From the NCBI RefSeq assembly GCF_015500075.1, contig NZ_CP045496.1:4536001-4600000 (forward strand): a stretch of 64,000 nucleotides of DNA. The letters run 5' to 3'. Positions 35,533 through 45,214 of the stretch are shown here, one piece after another. The stretch is from Mesorhizobium sp. INR15. GTDB lineage: Bacteria; Pseudomonadota; Alphaproteobacteria; Rhizobiales; Rhizobiaceae. The first letter of the stretch is position 1, and each line of letters opens with the position of its first letter. The notes beneath the pieces are model-generated. The model made no database searches, was not told the DNA's origin, and was given only the letters and a program-made list of their open reading frames with translations. A program made the position numbers and the translations under genes.

Positions 35533-35659
35533 AGCAATCATACGTGAGGATTAGGGGGTAGGCCATGGAGTATCGCGCTACCTCCTTTGCATTTCTTGCC
35601 GGCACGTCCCGTCCTTGGAAGACTGTCGACGTCAAACAACGAGAAACAGCGACCGTCAC

Positions 35660-36451
35660 ATGACAAACGCCTTCGAAAAGCAGTCGCACCAAGGGGGGGC
35701 GCTTTGGGGCCAACCCGTTGTGCCGGCGGCGGTCGAGAGCAAGACGGTCCTTCATGTCGTTGCTGCACATGACTACGCCGCCGCCGGGACTGTGTTGAAT
35801 GACCTCCCGGATGTCATCACCGGGAGGACGAACCCTCCGATTGGAGGCTTCCTCAAACGCATCATGGATCTGGCTATAGCCGTCGCAGCGCTTGTTCTGG
35901 CCGCGCCCGTCATGATCCTCGTGGGTCTGTTGATCAAGATTACGGCTGGGGGTCCGGCAATATTCTCGCATAGTCGGATAGGCTTCGGCGGAAGCTCGTT
36001 CGATTGCTATAAGTTTCGCTCGATGGTGGCCAATTCGGACGAAGTCCTGAAGGCCTATCTCGATGCCAACCCCGACGCACGCAAGGAGTGGGAAGAGACC
36101 CACAAGATCAGGAACGATCCCCGCGTCACGCTCTTCGGGCGCCTGCTGCGCAAATCTAGCCTGGATGAGCTCCCCCAACTGATCAACATACTGCGCGGCG
36201 ACATGAGTTGCGTGGGCCCAAGACCGATCGTCAAGGACGAACTCAGGCGTTATGGCGTGCATCAGGCAGAGTACCTTGCAACGAGACCAGGACTTACCGG
36301 TCTTTGGCAGGTGAGTGGAAGAAGCAGCATGGACTACGATAACCGCGTTGCACTGGACAGCCAATATGTGCGGAACTGGTCCATCTGGCTCGATGTCGTG
36401 ATCTTGCTCAGGACCATCGTCGCGGTCATGCGGGTCGACAGGGCCTCCTGA
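35660..36451 (+). CDS. Undecaprenyl-phosphate sugar-1-phosphate transferase (ExoY-like)
   Basis: The protein is about 263 residues with one membrane helix (RIMDLAIAVAALVLAAPVMI). The bacterial sugar transferase core follows: GFGGSSFDCYKFRSMV, LRKSSLDELPQLINILRGDM, SCVGPRPIV and RPGLTGLWQVSGRSS. It starts EPS repeat-unit synthesis by moving a hexose-1-phosphate onto undecaprenyl phosphate. ATG 35660 is preferred to the upstream TTG 35615. It lies 127 bp after the co-polymerase gene in the same direction, matching rhizobial exoY/exoP-like neighbourhoods. Confidence 0.9.
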   Translation: MTNAFEKQSHQGGALWGQPVVPAAVESKTVLHVVAAHDYAAAGTVLNDLPDVITGRTNPPIGGFLKRIMDLAIAVAALVLAAPVMILVGLLIKITAGGPAIFSHSRIGFGGSSFDCYKFRSMVANSDEVLKAYLDANPDARKEWEETHKIRNDPRVTLFGRLLRKSSLDELPQLINILRGDMSCVGPRPIVKDELRRYGVHQAEYLATRPGLTGLWQVSGRSSMDYDNRVALDSQYVRNWSIWLDVVILLRTIVAVMRVDRAS

Positions 36452-36466
36452 AACGTCTAACGACGA

Positions 36467-36760
36467 TCACTTTTCGTTTCGATTCCAGCGGTGCGATAGA
36501 GACAAGCCCGTGAGGTAGGCGCAAGCTAGAACAAACATCAGAATTAGAAATTTGCCCACCGTCACATGGCCAGGCAGCCCCAGACCATTCCACGCACCGG
36601 CTCCGACCAGGAGCAGTGCGGTCGCTGCCAGAAGAGCCGCAGCCTTGAACCGTAACCCCAGGAGTATCCCCGCCACCGATACGGCCAGTATGCTTGTGAG
36701 CACCGATATCTCCAGTGGCACCCGCAGAACCGGTTGGCTTGCCGCGGCAGGGAGTTCCAT
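36467..36760 (-). CDS. Small membrane protein next to the ExoY-like gene
   Basis: The product is 97 residues from ATG 36760 (MELPAAASQPVLRVPLEI), and the frame extends to 36817. Three hydrophobic helices are visible, including VLTSILAVSVAGILLGL, AAALLAATALLLVGAGAW and FLILMFVLACAYLTGLSL. A basic tail follows. Position beside an exoY-like gene recalls the small membrane repressor ExoX, but I see no clear sequence match. Its stop is 15 bp from the ExoY-like stop (convergent). Confidence 0.6.
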   Translation of the reverse strand: MELPAAASQPVLRVPLEISVLTSILAVSVAGILLGLRFKAAALLAATALLLVGAGAWNGLGLPGHVTVGKFLILMFVLACAYLTGLSLSHRWNRNEK

Positions 36761-36945
36761 CAGGGGCCGAGAGCCCAGCGTGCGCCAACAGATATGCGGG
36801 CTCGCAGTGCAAGGCAAGTCCTAGAGACGGTGCTTCGGAATCCTGTTTGAAATATCGGAAACGGGCGCCACCTCGAAGCGAGCAGCCCGGCTTGATCATC
36901 GGCCGAGCCAGCATGCCGCCCTAGTTGGTCCCAACGCGGACTCGG

Positions 36946-38271
36946 TCAGTTCGTACTTCCAACAGCCGTTGTTTCCGCCTGGATGCTTGCATCCGCTGCA
37001 GGCAAGCTGTCCAAGCCCGACTGCGGCAGGGGGATTTCGACCTTCACGGTATCGCCCGGCTCGACAAGGGTTGTTTCTTGGGCAGCGATTTCTTGCGTGC
37101 CGTGGTCCTTTGCCCTCACAATCTTGAAGATCGGCTTGGCCCTGGCCGCACTTTGCCTTAGGGCCAGCAGAGCGGGGACCGCAATCTGCGTCTCGTGCAG
37201 CAACTGCACCGCGGTGTCGGATTTGCTGGTGACCTCGCTGAGCTGAAGCTGTGTTTCGCGCAGGCCCTCGGCGACCTCGCTGGAACGCTGATTGGTAAGG
37301 TTGAGTATTTCGATGTCGGTCTTGCTTATCTCCTGCCTGACACGCAGCATCGAGGTCTCGGCCGCCAATCTGTCGCTCTGCATCTGGGCGACGGTCCCCT
37401 CCAGAGCAAGTTCCCGCGGTGCAACCGCGAGGCCCTTCTGCACGAGATTTGAGACACCCGCGAGCTCCTTTTGGATGAGCTCGATCTGTTTGTCATGGAA
37501 AGTCAGCTGTTGCTCGAGCGAGGCCAGCTCCTGTTGCAGGAAGTCCTTGAGTTCTCGCAGTGAACGAAGTTGGGTCGCCAGTGCATCCTTGCGGATAGCG
37601 AAAATCTTGCGTTCTTGATCCATGGCCAGCGCGACGGTTTCGTTCGAAGCCCTGTCCCTCAGTTCGGACGGGAAAGCGATGTCGTCACTGCCTGCCAGCT
37701 CTGACTGCAACCGCGCCTTTCGCGCGAGCAGGCTGACATTGTTCAAAGCTAGCAGCCCGACATCGCCTTGGCCCGTGATGTATTCTCGTCCAAGCCGAGA
37801 CACATCATCCTCACGTGTGGGCAACCCGCCGGCAACCCCAAGCGCCTGCAGCACCGTCAGGCCGGGCCTGTAGGGAAACTCTCCGGATTGCTTGACGTTT
37901 CCGACGACATAGAACGGCCTGTACTGGGCAATCTCCACGGCCACGTCCGGCTGACGGCCGAGACCCATGTGCTGCATAAGCCGATCGCCTATGGCGCGAG
38001 CGAGATCCCCCGGTGCGGTGCCCTCGGCGCGTATCTGCCCGGCAAATGGCAAGAAGAGCGTCCCGTCGGCACCGACAGTGAAACTGTCGTTCAGAGCCGT
38101 CCACTCGAAGATCACATCACGCGATGCGCGCCATTCGTAGACCTTGAGCCTGACCTTGTCCTGCGGCCCAAGCAGGTACTCCGCGGCCGATGCCGGCAAC
38201 GGACAAGCAGCGCCTGCCGCCAATGAAATCCCTGCCACTGTTGAAAGCCATTTCCGCATTGTCTTCACCAT
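36946..38271 (-). CDS. Polysaccharide export protein, ExoF/Wza-like
   Basis: The 441-residue protein has a signal peptide (MRKWLSTVAGISLAAGAACP then LPASAAEY). The poly-export domain has YLLGPQDKVRLKVYEW and the SLBB-type segment YYVVGNVKQSGEFPY-like (RPFYVVGNVKQSGEFPYRPG). A long coiled coil (about 215-370) ends in a beta domain, PGDTVKVEIPLP. This is the ExoF arrangement of rhizobial EPS export. ATG 38271 is preferred; a longer open frame to 38685 overlaps the upstream glycosyltransferase gene. It is 2 bp after that gene's stop, so they are co-translated. Confidence 0.88.
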   Translation of the reverse strand: MVKTMRKWLSTVAGISLAAGAACPLPASAAEYLLGPQDKVRLKVYEWRASRDVIFEWTALNDSFTVGADGTLFLPFAGQIRAEGTAPGDLARAIGDRLMQHMGLGRQPDVAVEIAQYRPFYVVGNVKQSGEFPYRPGLTVLQALGVAGGLPTREDDVSRLGREYITGQGDVGLLALNNVSLLARKARLQSELAGSDDIAFPSELRDRASNETVALAMDQERKIFAIRKDALATQLRSLRELKDFLQQELASLEQQLTFHDKQIELIQKELAGVSNLVQKGLAVAPRELALEGTVAQMQSDRLAAETSMLRVRQEISKTDIEILNLTNQRSSEVAEGLRETQLQLSEVTSKSDTAVQLLHETQIAVPALLALRQSAARAKPIFKIVRAKDHGTQEIAAQETTLVEPGDTVKVEIPLPQSGLDSLPAADASIQAETTAVGSTN

Positions 38272-38273
38272 CG

Positions 38274-39146
38274 TCAGATCTTCAAGATGTATTCGGGTTC
38301 GATCCGCCCCATGGCGATATGCACGATCGCGAGCGCGTTGCCGCACAGACGCCCCCTCCGGTCGACATATGGCTCGGGCCAAAGGCTCTTTGCGAGGTTG
38401 GCCGCAATATTCCTGAACATAAGGGGAAGCGCGAAAGAGGCCGGAACTGTCCCCTTCCTTATCAGGTAGATCGCATTGGCGACCTGCGAGTAACCGAACC
38501 TCTTTCCGCTGACGCGTCCCGTTTTGATTCCGAGATGAACGCCCGTGATCGAGGTCACGCATACGACGCGACCTTTGGATCTCATCTGACTTGTGAAGTC
38601 GATGTCTTCCTGCCAGCCATAGAGGACGAGGCGCTCGTCGAAGCGCAAGTCGCCAACCAGCGAGGAGCGGAACGACATGTTGCATCCGTATGCACCGACA
38701 TGGTCGACCACGGACGGTCCATCTGGCTTTCGGCCTTCCGATTCCTTGAGCGCAGCTTCTGCATCGTCCCAGGTAAGACCGGCATTGGTGGCGCCATCTC
38801 TAACGACCGTGCCCATGACAACCGCCCATCGGTCATTTCCAGCAAAAGCCTGCTCGATCTGCTCGATATATCGGGAGGATGGAACGAAATCGTCGTCGAA
38901 GAATGTTATGATGTCGAAACGCTCTAATGAGGGCACAAGAGCGGTGTTGCGTTGGGCAGCCAATCCTTTCGGACCGAAAACACTCGACACCGGGAAGGGG
39001 CAGCTGACCGGCAGTTCGATATCTGTGGCGTCGGGTGCCGACAATATGACTTCGTCTGGAAGTCTCGTCTGGCCACCCAAATACCCCAGCAGGTGAGCAA
39101 CTTGCTTGCTGCGGCCGAGAGTTGGAATAATCACTGCAAGTTTCAT
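38274..39146 (-). CDS. Glycosyltransferase family 2
   Basis: The protein is about 290 residues and starts MKLAVIIPTLGRSKQVAHLL, the GT2 first strand. It has GPKGLAAQRNTALV, the metal site IITFFDDDFVPS, YGCNMSFRSSLVGD and YGWQEDIDFTSQM (catalytic ED region). I take ATG 39146; the frame is open 17 codons further. It is the first gene of the 39146-36946 minus-strand pair with the export protein, and is divergent from the GT4 gene at 39393. Probably adds a sugar to the EPS repeat unit. Confidence 0.88.
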   Translation of the reverse strand: MKLAVIIPTLGRSKQVAHLLGYLGGQTRLPDEVILSAPDATDIELPVSCPFPVSSVFGPKGLAAQRNTALVPSLERFDIITFFDDDFVPSSRYIEQIEQAFAGNDRWAVVMGTVVRDGATNAGLTWDDAEAALKESEGRKPDGPSVVDHVGAYGCNMSFRSSLVGDLRFDERLVLYGWQEDIDFTSQMRSKGRVVCVTSITGVHLGIKTGRVSGKRFGYSQVANAIYLIRKGTVPASFALPLMFRNIAANLAKSLWPEPYVDRRGRLCGNALAIVHIAMGRIEPEYILKI

Positions 39147-39392
39147 GTTTCGCCCAAGCGTCGCTTTCCCACACCCTATGATGACGCGAGCGCTCAAACA
39201 GCCTGCATAAAAGTGGGCTCGACCAACGCGGCCTACCCCCGGGTATCCGCTTTTGAAGTATTTCCTGCAAGCAGCTCACAACCATAAGCGGTAGGCGGAT
39301 ACTCGCCGGCAGCAGTCCGTGACCGATCGGACAACTTGCGATCGCCCTCGGATAAAACAGAAACTGAGGCCTCAAAGGGGAAGGGGAGAACC

Positions 39393-40625
39393 ATGCTCCA
39401 CGAACGTTCTTCCGACCTGGCCATTGCGGCCAAGGTCGAAATGCCGATTGAGGAGTTTCCGGCTGCCCCGGTGCCCGACTTCGACAGATATGCCAGGATA
39501 GCGGTCGTTCATGACTGGTGCCCAAATTTCCGGGGAGGCGAACGCGTACTGGCGCAGATTTGCAAGCAACTTCCCAATGCGGAGGTGTTCACACTTTTCG
39601 ATTTCCTCCCGGCCGAGGTGAAAGAGCAATACTTCCTCGACGTGGAATTTCACGCCTCCGCGGCCAATCGGATACCGATGGTAAGGAAATTCTACCGGTC
39701 CCTCTTCTTCTTTTGCCCTTTTCTGATCGAGCAGTTCGATGTGACTGGCTATGACGCTGTGATCTCGTCTTCGGCTGCATTTTCTCGGGGCGTGATCACA
39801 AGACCTGATCAGCCGCATCTGTGTTATGTGCACAGCCCCGTCCGCTATGCCTGGGACGAGCAATTCTCCTATCTTCAGCAAGGCAAGCTCGGCTTCGGTC
39901 CGAAGGGAATGCTCTACCGCTATATGCTGCATCGCCTGAGGGCATGGGATACGAGAACCGCGCACGGCCCAGACCTGATGCTGGCGAACTCAAACTATGT
40001 CCGTTCCCGAATCCGGCACATCTATGGACGTGACGCACGGGTTGTTTTCCCGCCGGTCTCGCTGAAAGAACTGTCCTGTGTCGAGGACAAGGACGACTAC
40101 TATGTCTCGGCGTCCTTCCTCGCCCCCTACAAGCGCACCGACCTCGTGATCAGAGCCTTCAATGAGATGCCGTCGCGACGGCTCGTCATCGTCGGCGAAG
40201 GACAGCAATCAGCCAGCCTGCGGGCGCTGGCAGGTCCGAATGTAACATTTTCAGGGTTCCTTCCTCGCAAGGAATATATCGATACGCTTGCCCGAGCTAA
40301 AGCGATGGTCTTTGCGGGTTGCGAGGACTTCGGCATCGCCCTCGCCGAGGCGCAGGCCTGCGGGACGCCGCTGATCGCTTTCGGCAGAGGCGGCGCGGTC
40401 GATATCGCGCGGGGCCTGGGGGCACATCCCCAACCGACGGGGGTGCTGTTCAAGGCTCAGACCATCGAGCACCTCAAGGAGGCGGTCAAACGGTTCGAGG
40501 AAAACAGCCACCTCATCACGCCCCAAGACTGCGCCAGGAACGCGCAACGCTTCTCGGAAGAGAATTTCGACCGGGCCATGCTTGAGTCGATCGGAGCTGT
40601 CCAGGCACTTCACAGGGTCACGTGA
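39393..40625 (+). CDS. Glycosyltransferase family 4
   Basis: The protein is about 410 residues. The N-domain has RIAVVHDWCPNFRGGERVLA (GG donor-loop motif) and YVHSPVRYAWDE, and the C-domain has SASFLAPYKRTDLVIRAF and VFAGCEDFGIALAEAQACGTPL (the EDFGIxxxEAxAxGxP donor-binding motif). This pattern is seen in WbaZ/mannosyl-type GT4 enzymes, fitting the GDP-mannose genes nearby. AAGGGGAG sits before ATG 39393, so I drop the 19 upstream residues. Its stop overlaps the convergent gene at 40618 by 8 bp. Confidence 0.88.
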   Translation: MLHERSSDLAIAAKVEMPIEEFPAAPVPDFDRYARIAVVHDWCPNFRGGERVLAQICKQLPNAEVFTLFDFLPAEVKEQYFLDVEFHASAANRIPMVRKFYRSLFFFCPFLIEQFDVTGYDAVISSSAAFSRGVITRPDQPHLCYVHSPVRYAWDEQFSYLQQGKLGFGPKGMLYRYMLHRLRAWDTRTAHGPDLMLANSNYVRSRIRHIYGRDARVVFPPVSLKELSCVEDKDDYYVSASFLAPYKRTDLVIRAFNEMPSRRLVIVGEGQQSASLRALAGPNVTFSGFLPRKEYIDTLARAKAMVFAGCEDFGIALAEAQACGTPLIAFGRGGAVDIARGLGAHPQPTGVLFKAQTIEHLKEAVKRFEENSHLITPQDCARNAQRFSEENFDRAMLESIGAVQALHRVT

Positions 40626-41748
40626 GTTCACGCAACCTGACGACCTTGGTTTCTGTATCGATGCCGTCAGCAAGAGCCATTGCCTGCAGGTATATCAAGG
40701 CGCTCGCTCTCCAGCTATATGCCGAGGCTCTGGCTTTTCCCTTCGCTATGAACTGCAGGCGTAAGGCCCTGGAATTGCGCAGTCCCATGAAACGGTCGAA
40801 CCATGCCTGCGGGTTGTCGGCCGCAGCGTAAAGGGCTGCGCTCCCACAAACCTCTGGCAGGCTGGCGCGTTCGGACACGACAACCGGACAGCCCAACGCC
40901 ATCGCCTCGACAACGGGGAGACCAAAGCCTTCGGTTAGTGAAGGAAAGGCCAGGCAAAGCGAGTCCGTCAACAGCGCAGCCAACTCGTTGTCGGAAATGC
41001 GTCCCAGCCAATGGATGTTTCGGGCTTCAGCCCTGGCCGATGCCGTTTTGAAAATGTGCGAATCCGACATCCCGACAATCGCGATCTTCAGCCCAGCTTT
41101 GCCAAGGCGGTCGGCCATATCGAGAATGAGATGCACATTCTTGTGGGGTGCGGCGCTGCCGATCATGACGATGGTTTCAGGCGATGCCGCCAACCGTGTC
41201 GCTGCGGAGTGTTCAGGCTTCCAGAGCAAGACATGTTCATGGCCGTTCGGAGCTACGAAGACCCTCCGCTCTGGGACGATGTCCCGCCGAACCAGTTCGT
41301 CTAGCGAAAAATTTGAAACTGTCGAAATGCTGTATGCCGTCTTACCAAGGCATGGCAGCAGCGCTTTGTAGGAGGTCCTGAAGCCAAGTGAATAGCTCTG
41401 TGGCGCATTCCAGACATTTGCGTCATGAATACAGACAATATGCTTGCGCGACAAAAGCGGCCCGGTATTGCACAGGCTAAGTAGCCCGCCGCCGTGAAGA
41501 GAGGCGGCTAGCCGGGTCTGCTCCCATAGATGCCCACCCGTGGTGCCTATCTCGCATCGTTCGATAGAATTGAGCGCGATATCTGAGCTGCCCGGTGGGC
41601 AGTGAAGCCTGAGCTCAAGCCCACGGGTGAGCGGCGCCTGCTCGGCGATCAAAGCGTCCAGCGAACGGACGATCTCTCCCGCATAACGCTGGACGCCCGT
41701 TGTCGGTTGAGAAAGGAAACGTCCGTTGATCGTCCAGTGCCGTGCCAT
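40618..41748 (-). CDS. Glycosyltransferase family 4
   Basis: The 376-residue protein starts MARHWTINGRFLSQPTTGVQ. The C-domain has ETIVMIGSAAPHKNVHLIL and AFPSLTEGFGLPVVEAMALG (E-GFGLP-xxEAxAxG), the GT4 donor motif. It is related to the GT4 at 41946-43223, whose start RRWTINGDF and RYAHEV parallel RHWTINGRF and RYAGEI. The two are divergent across a shared upstream region with a palindrome. A dead copy of its first codons is at 318-376. It probably works in EPS repeat-unit assembly. Confidence 0.88.
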   Translation of the reverse strand: MARHWTINGRFLSQPTTGVQRYAGEIVRSLDALIAEQAPLTRGLELRLHCPPGSSDIALNSIERCEIGTTGGHLWEQTRLAASLHGGGLLSLCNTGPLLSRKHIVCIHDANVWNAPQSYSLGFRTSYKALLPCLGKTAYSISTVSNFSLDELVRRDIVPERRVFVAPNGHEHVLLWKPEHSAATRLAASPETIVMIGSAAPHKNVHLILDMADRLGKAGLKIAIVGMSDSHIFKTASARAEARNIHWLGRISDNELAALLTDSLCLAFPSLTEGFGLPVVEAMALGCPVVVSERASLPEVCGSAALYAAADNPQAWFDRFMGLRNSRALRLQFIAKGKARASAYSWRASALIYLQAMALADGIDTETKVVRLRELT

Positions 41749-41878
41749 GTGTCATGTCACCCTCTCGATGTCCCTAGTTTGAAACCGTCAGCGCGTGCGG
41801 TCACTACGGCCGTTGGGTCATCCGGACCCGCCCAGCATCATCCAGGCAGGCGAGGGCGAGTGTTGGAACTACCTCAAA
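41699..41878. repeat. Diverged direct repeat, right copy (partner 318-497)
   Basis: This copy holds the first 17 codons of the intact GT4 gene and about 130 bp upstream of it. It matches 318-497 in the same orientation over about 180 bp and ends at ACCTCAAA, halfway through the palindrome at 41872-41887. The two copies bracket about 41 kb. Confidence 0.75.
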
Positions 41879-41887
41879 CGTTTGAGG
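41872..41887. promoter_or_regulatory. 16-bp perfect palindrome, candidate operator
   Basis: CCTCAAACGTTTGAGG is a perfect palindrome between two divergent related GT4 genes, 124 bp from one start and 59 bp from the other. The left repeat copy at 318-497 keeps only the half site CCTCAAA (491-497). This looks like a dimeric repressor or activator site controlling both genes. The regulator is not known. Confidence 0.5.
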
Positions 41888-41945
41888 GCCGCAGCGCTTC
41901 CGAGAGTGTTAGTCTTGCCAGTGGTCCGGCAAGGCGGAGGAGGCG

Positions 41946-43223
41946 ATGGGCAAATCTGAGTTCAATGCGGCGCCGGTGGTGCAGTCCGGGAATTTGAACG
42001 GAAAGATCTGCGCCACAGTGATGGCAAGATCGCTTCCCGAAGGCTCCCAGTACCTGATTGGCCATCCGGGCCGGACATTTGCGGACTTAGAGCCGCCAAA
42101 GCGGCGGTGGACCATAAACGGCGATTTCACCACGCTTCGACGCAATGGGATAGCGCGATACGCTCACGAGGTGACAATGGCTCTCGACGCCCTTATTTCG
42201 GAAGGGCATCCCTTGGGTCGCGACCTTGAGATCGATCTCGTGGTGCCGCGCCAGCCTGCCGAGCCTCTTCAACTGCAAACCATCTCGGTGCGGGTTGTCC
42301 CCGAGTTCAACAGGCCTCGACTTCCTCAGTTCTGGGTGCAGGCGCAGTTGCCTTGGCACGTGCCGGGAGGGTTGCTAAGTTTTTGCAACCTCGCACCGGT
42401 CGTGCTGAGACGCCAGATTGCATGTATCCACGACATGCATCCAAGGTTGATGCCCTCGAGCTACGCGCGAGGCTTCCGTTGGGCGCACCGCCTGATCCTG
42501 CCACTGCTGGGCAGGCGGGCTGCACGGATCACTACGGTTTCGCAACTCTCCCGCAGTCATTTGGTCGAGTTTGGGATCGCGCGCGCGGAAAACATTGTCG
42601 TCACCTACAACGGCAGCGACCATGCTAAGAAGTGGGACGCAACAAGATCATCCTTGGCTGTCAATCGAAGCAGGCCATATGTCGTTTGCCTGGGGCGGGG
42701 GGATCAAGAATACAAGAACATGGGGCTTCTTGCTAAGCTCGCACCGTTTCTCGATGAGATGGGCTTCGATCTCTGGATGCCGGGTGATATCGACGAGAGT
42801 ACGGTCTTGCGACATGTCCCGGAAATGCCGTCAAACATCATCCTCCTTGGGCGCATAAGCGATAATGACTTTAAAAAAGCGCTCGAAGGCGCTCTCTGCT
42901 TTCTGTTTCCATCACGGATCGAAGGCTTTGGGTTGCCCGCTATCGAGGCGATGGCGTCGGGTTGCCCGGTCATAGCCTCGACTTCGCCCTGTTTGCCTGA
43001 AATCTGCGAAGATTCCGCCCTCTATGCTGATCCAGACGACGTCCAGGCATGGGTTGAGAATGTGCGCCAGCTAGCGGTCGACCCGGATTTGCGCAAGCGA
43101 ATGGTGGGCAAGGGCCATACCAGGGCGAGCAGCTACTCTTGGCGCTGGATCGCATGGAAGTATCTCGAGCTTATGATCCAGGTCGACGCGGATTTCGGGG
43201 AGTTCAGGGGTAACGGACCGTGA
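41946..43223 (+). CDS. Glycosyltransferase family 4
   Basis: The protein has 425 residues. GGAGGAGGCG immediately before ATG 41946 fixes the start. The first 55 residues are an extra extension before RRWTINGDFTTLRRNGIARY. The C-domain has YVVCLGRGDQEYKNMGLLAK, ILLGRISDNDFKKAL and FPSRIEGFGLPAIEAMASGC, the GT4 donor motif. It is a diverged paralogue of the gene at 40618-41748 on the opposite strand. The next gene downstream (43472) is 248 bp away. Confidence 0.87.
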   Translation: MGKSEFNAAPVVQSGNLNGKICATVMARSLPEGSQYLIGHPGRTFADLEPPKRRWTINGDFTTLRRNGIARYAHEVTMALDALISEGHPLGRDLEIDLVVPRQPAEPLQLQTISVRVVPEFNRPRLPQFWVQAQLPWHVPGGLLSFCNLAPVVLRRQIACIHDMHPRLMPSSYARGFRWAHRLILPLLGRRAARITTVSQLSRSHLVEFGIARAENIVVTYNGSDHAKKWDATRSSLAVNRSRPYVVCLGRGDQEYKNMGLLAKLAPFLDEMGFDLWMPGDIDESTVLRHVPEMPSNIILLGRISDNDFKKALEGALCFLFPSRIEGFGLPAIEAMASGCPVIASTSPCLPEICEDSALYADPDDVQAWVENVRQLAVDPDLRKRMVGKGHTRASSYSWRWIAWKYLELMIQVDADFGEFRGNGP

Positions 43224-43471
43224 GTGCGGTTACCCCATTGTTTATCGGGAAAAGCGCATATCAATTCGGTTCATCGTCGGCGTTGACCAACGCTTATCCG
43301 GGTGCTGGGCCAGAATAGCGGCACTCAAATAGCCACGCCGTCTGATGGCTAGGCTATGACCTCCAAAGGAGGTAATGCGAAGCTTCCCATACCCGTATAG
43401 GCAAATTGCTTCAGCGTCCCGCAGTTCCGACAATCCCAATATTCAATGTCGTGCAGGGAGGCATGATCGCC

Positions 43472-44899
43472 ATGTCATTTCGTTTCGTAGCCGCAGCTGC
43501 TTTGTTGCTGACAGCATCCGCTCCCGCATCCGCCGATTTGCTCTGGGGCGTGAACGGCCATCCGGTGGTTTCATACCCGGATGTTCCGATCGAAAAACAA
43601 CTCGATTTCGTCAAAAATCTCGGTCTCAAATCATATCGGGTCAACATCACTGCCGCAGGTGACGGAGATGCTCTTGCTCGGGTGGTGAAGGCCGGTAAAG
43701 ACAGAGGTATCGAAATACTGCCCGTGATTACACCGGGACTGGACCTGGATAAGGAAAAGTCGGAAGAACTCTATAGTGAGGCCCGGCAATTGGCGGTCAC
43801 CCTTGGCGCAAGGTTCAAGGACGATATCCGCGTTTGGGAACTCGGCAACGAGATGGAGATCTATGCCATCATAAAGCCCTGCGAGAAACGCGATGACGGA
43901 TCGCAGTATCCATGCGGTTGGGGCCCCGCAGGTGGAACCGGAGTGCTCGACTACTATGGTCCGCGCTGGATAAAAGTGAGCGCTGTTCTAAAGGGACTAT
44001 CCGACGGCATTACGGCAGCTGACCCTAGTATGAAACGAGCAATGGGGACGGCCGGATGGGGCCATACTGGCGCCTTCGCGCGGATGAAGCAGGACGGGAT
44101 CGCTTGGGACATCTCGGTCTGGCACATGTATGGGGAAGATCCGGAATGGGCTTTCCGCGAGATTTCCTCCTACGGAAAACCCATCTGGGTCACGGAATTC
44201 AACAACCCCTACGGAAGTCAGCGCAGCGAGCGGCAGCAGGCTGACGGTGTCAAGCAAACAATGACGCGGCTTCGCGAACTCCAGGATAAGTACAAAGTGG
44301 AAGCTGCGCATATCTACGAGCTGCTCGATGAGACCTATTGGGGGACGAGCTTCGAAGCCAATATGGGGCTTGTGAGACTTACGAAAAGCAACAACGGCAA
44401 ATGGATAACCGGTGAGCCGAAACCTGCCTATTTGGCTGTTCGCGACATCACCCGTGGCCCGCAGCCGTTGCCCACGCCGCGCCGAGAGTGCGACCCCGAT
44501 CCCAAGTTTGCTGATGGGTTCACCTATATCCGCAAGGTTAATTTTGCTTACTGCCTCGTCCTTGGCCATGACGGCGACGCCGCCGGCTTAGACCGTTGGT
44601 CGGCGGCGCTCGACAATGGAGATGCCACGCTCGTCGACGTGATCATGGAATCCATTCGATCCGATAAGTTCGAGGCTAAATATGACACTATCGGCCTCAC
44701 AGACCGCGCCTACATTGCCTTTCTCTACCAGTTGCTGTTGAATCGCCCTGGGGACAGCTACGGCATGGAAACTTATGTTCGCCAGTTGCGGGCTGGATCA
44801 ATGACGCGCGACGCCATAGCCTTGGGCATCGTCAGCTCGAGTGAATTCAAATCCCGACATGCCGCAATGCGCGATTCCGATGTGCCCGCGCCCGGCTGA
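43472..44899 (+). CDS. Secreted glycoside hydrolase (clan GH-A-like) with C-terminal DUF4214 domain
   Basis: The protein is about 475 residues. A signal peptide (MSFRFVAAAALLLTASAPASA) precedes a TIM-barrel catalytic part with IRVWELGNEMEIY (Glu acid/base after Asn) and KPIWVTEFNNPYG (Glu nucleophile), the clan-A pattern. Residues about 355-465 (LGHDGDAAGLDRWSAALDNG, YQLLLNRPGD, YVRQLRAG) are a DUF4214 domain, common on secreted surface proteins. GGGAGG lies 10 bases before ATG 43472; ATG 43463 is also possible. It may trim or release the EPS made by this cluster. Confidence 0.8.
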   Translation: MSFRFVAAAALLLTASAPASADLLWGVNGHPVVSYPDVPIEKQLDFVKNLGLKSYRVNITAAGDGDALARVVKAGKDRGIEILPVITPGLDLDKEKSEELYSEARQLAVTLGARFKDDIRVWELGNEMEIYAIIKPCEKRDDGSQYPCGWGPAGGTGVLDYYGPRWIKVSAVLKGLSDGITAADPSMKRAMGTAGWGHTGAFARMKQDGIAWDISVWHMYGEDPEWAFREISSYGKPIWVTEFNNPYGSQRSERQQADGVKQTMTRLRELQDKYKVEAAHIYELLDETYWGTSFEANMGLVRLTKSNNGKWITGEPKPAYLAVRDITRGPQPLPTPRRECDPDPKFADGFTYIRKVNFAYCLVLGHDGDAAGLDRWSAALDNGDATLVDVIMESIRSDKFEAKYDTIGLTDRAYIAFLYQLLLNRPGDSYGMETYVRQLRAGSMTRDAIALGIVSSSEFKSRHAAMRDSDVPAPG

Positions 44900-45214
44900 T
44901 CAAGGCAATGACGCCGGTTAGGACGGTTGCATTGGAAGTCCTTTGTTGTGCCTGCCGCCATAAAACTTGAGGACACCGCCGGCAACCTATTCTTACTTCA
45001 CGTCCGACCGGAATCCGTAGGGGCACGATTTGCTCTTGCCGGGCATACTTATGTCAATCAAGTCGATCGACCATTGCGAGCCGGCTACACCTGATCCTTC
45101 CATGGAAATCTAAGGACAATTACCTTCATCAGGCATATGCATCAAGTCGCCGGCTGGGGCGCGAACTTTGCCAACTCCTTTCATGGCAGAGATGGATCCG
45201 GCGGAGTTGCCGAG

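Noticed and set aside
38272..38685. 138-codon upstream extension of the export protein frame
   Set aside because: It overlaps the glycosyltransferase gene at 38274-39146, and the clear signal peptide starts at 38271.
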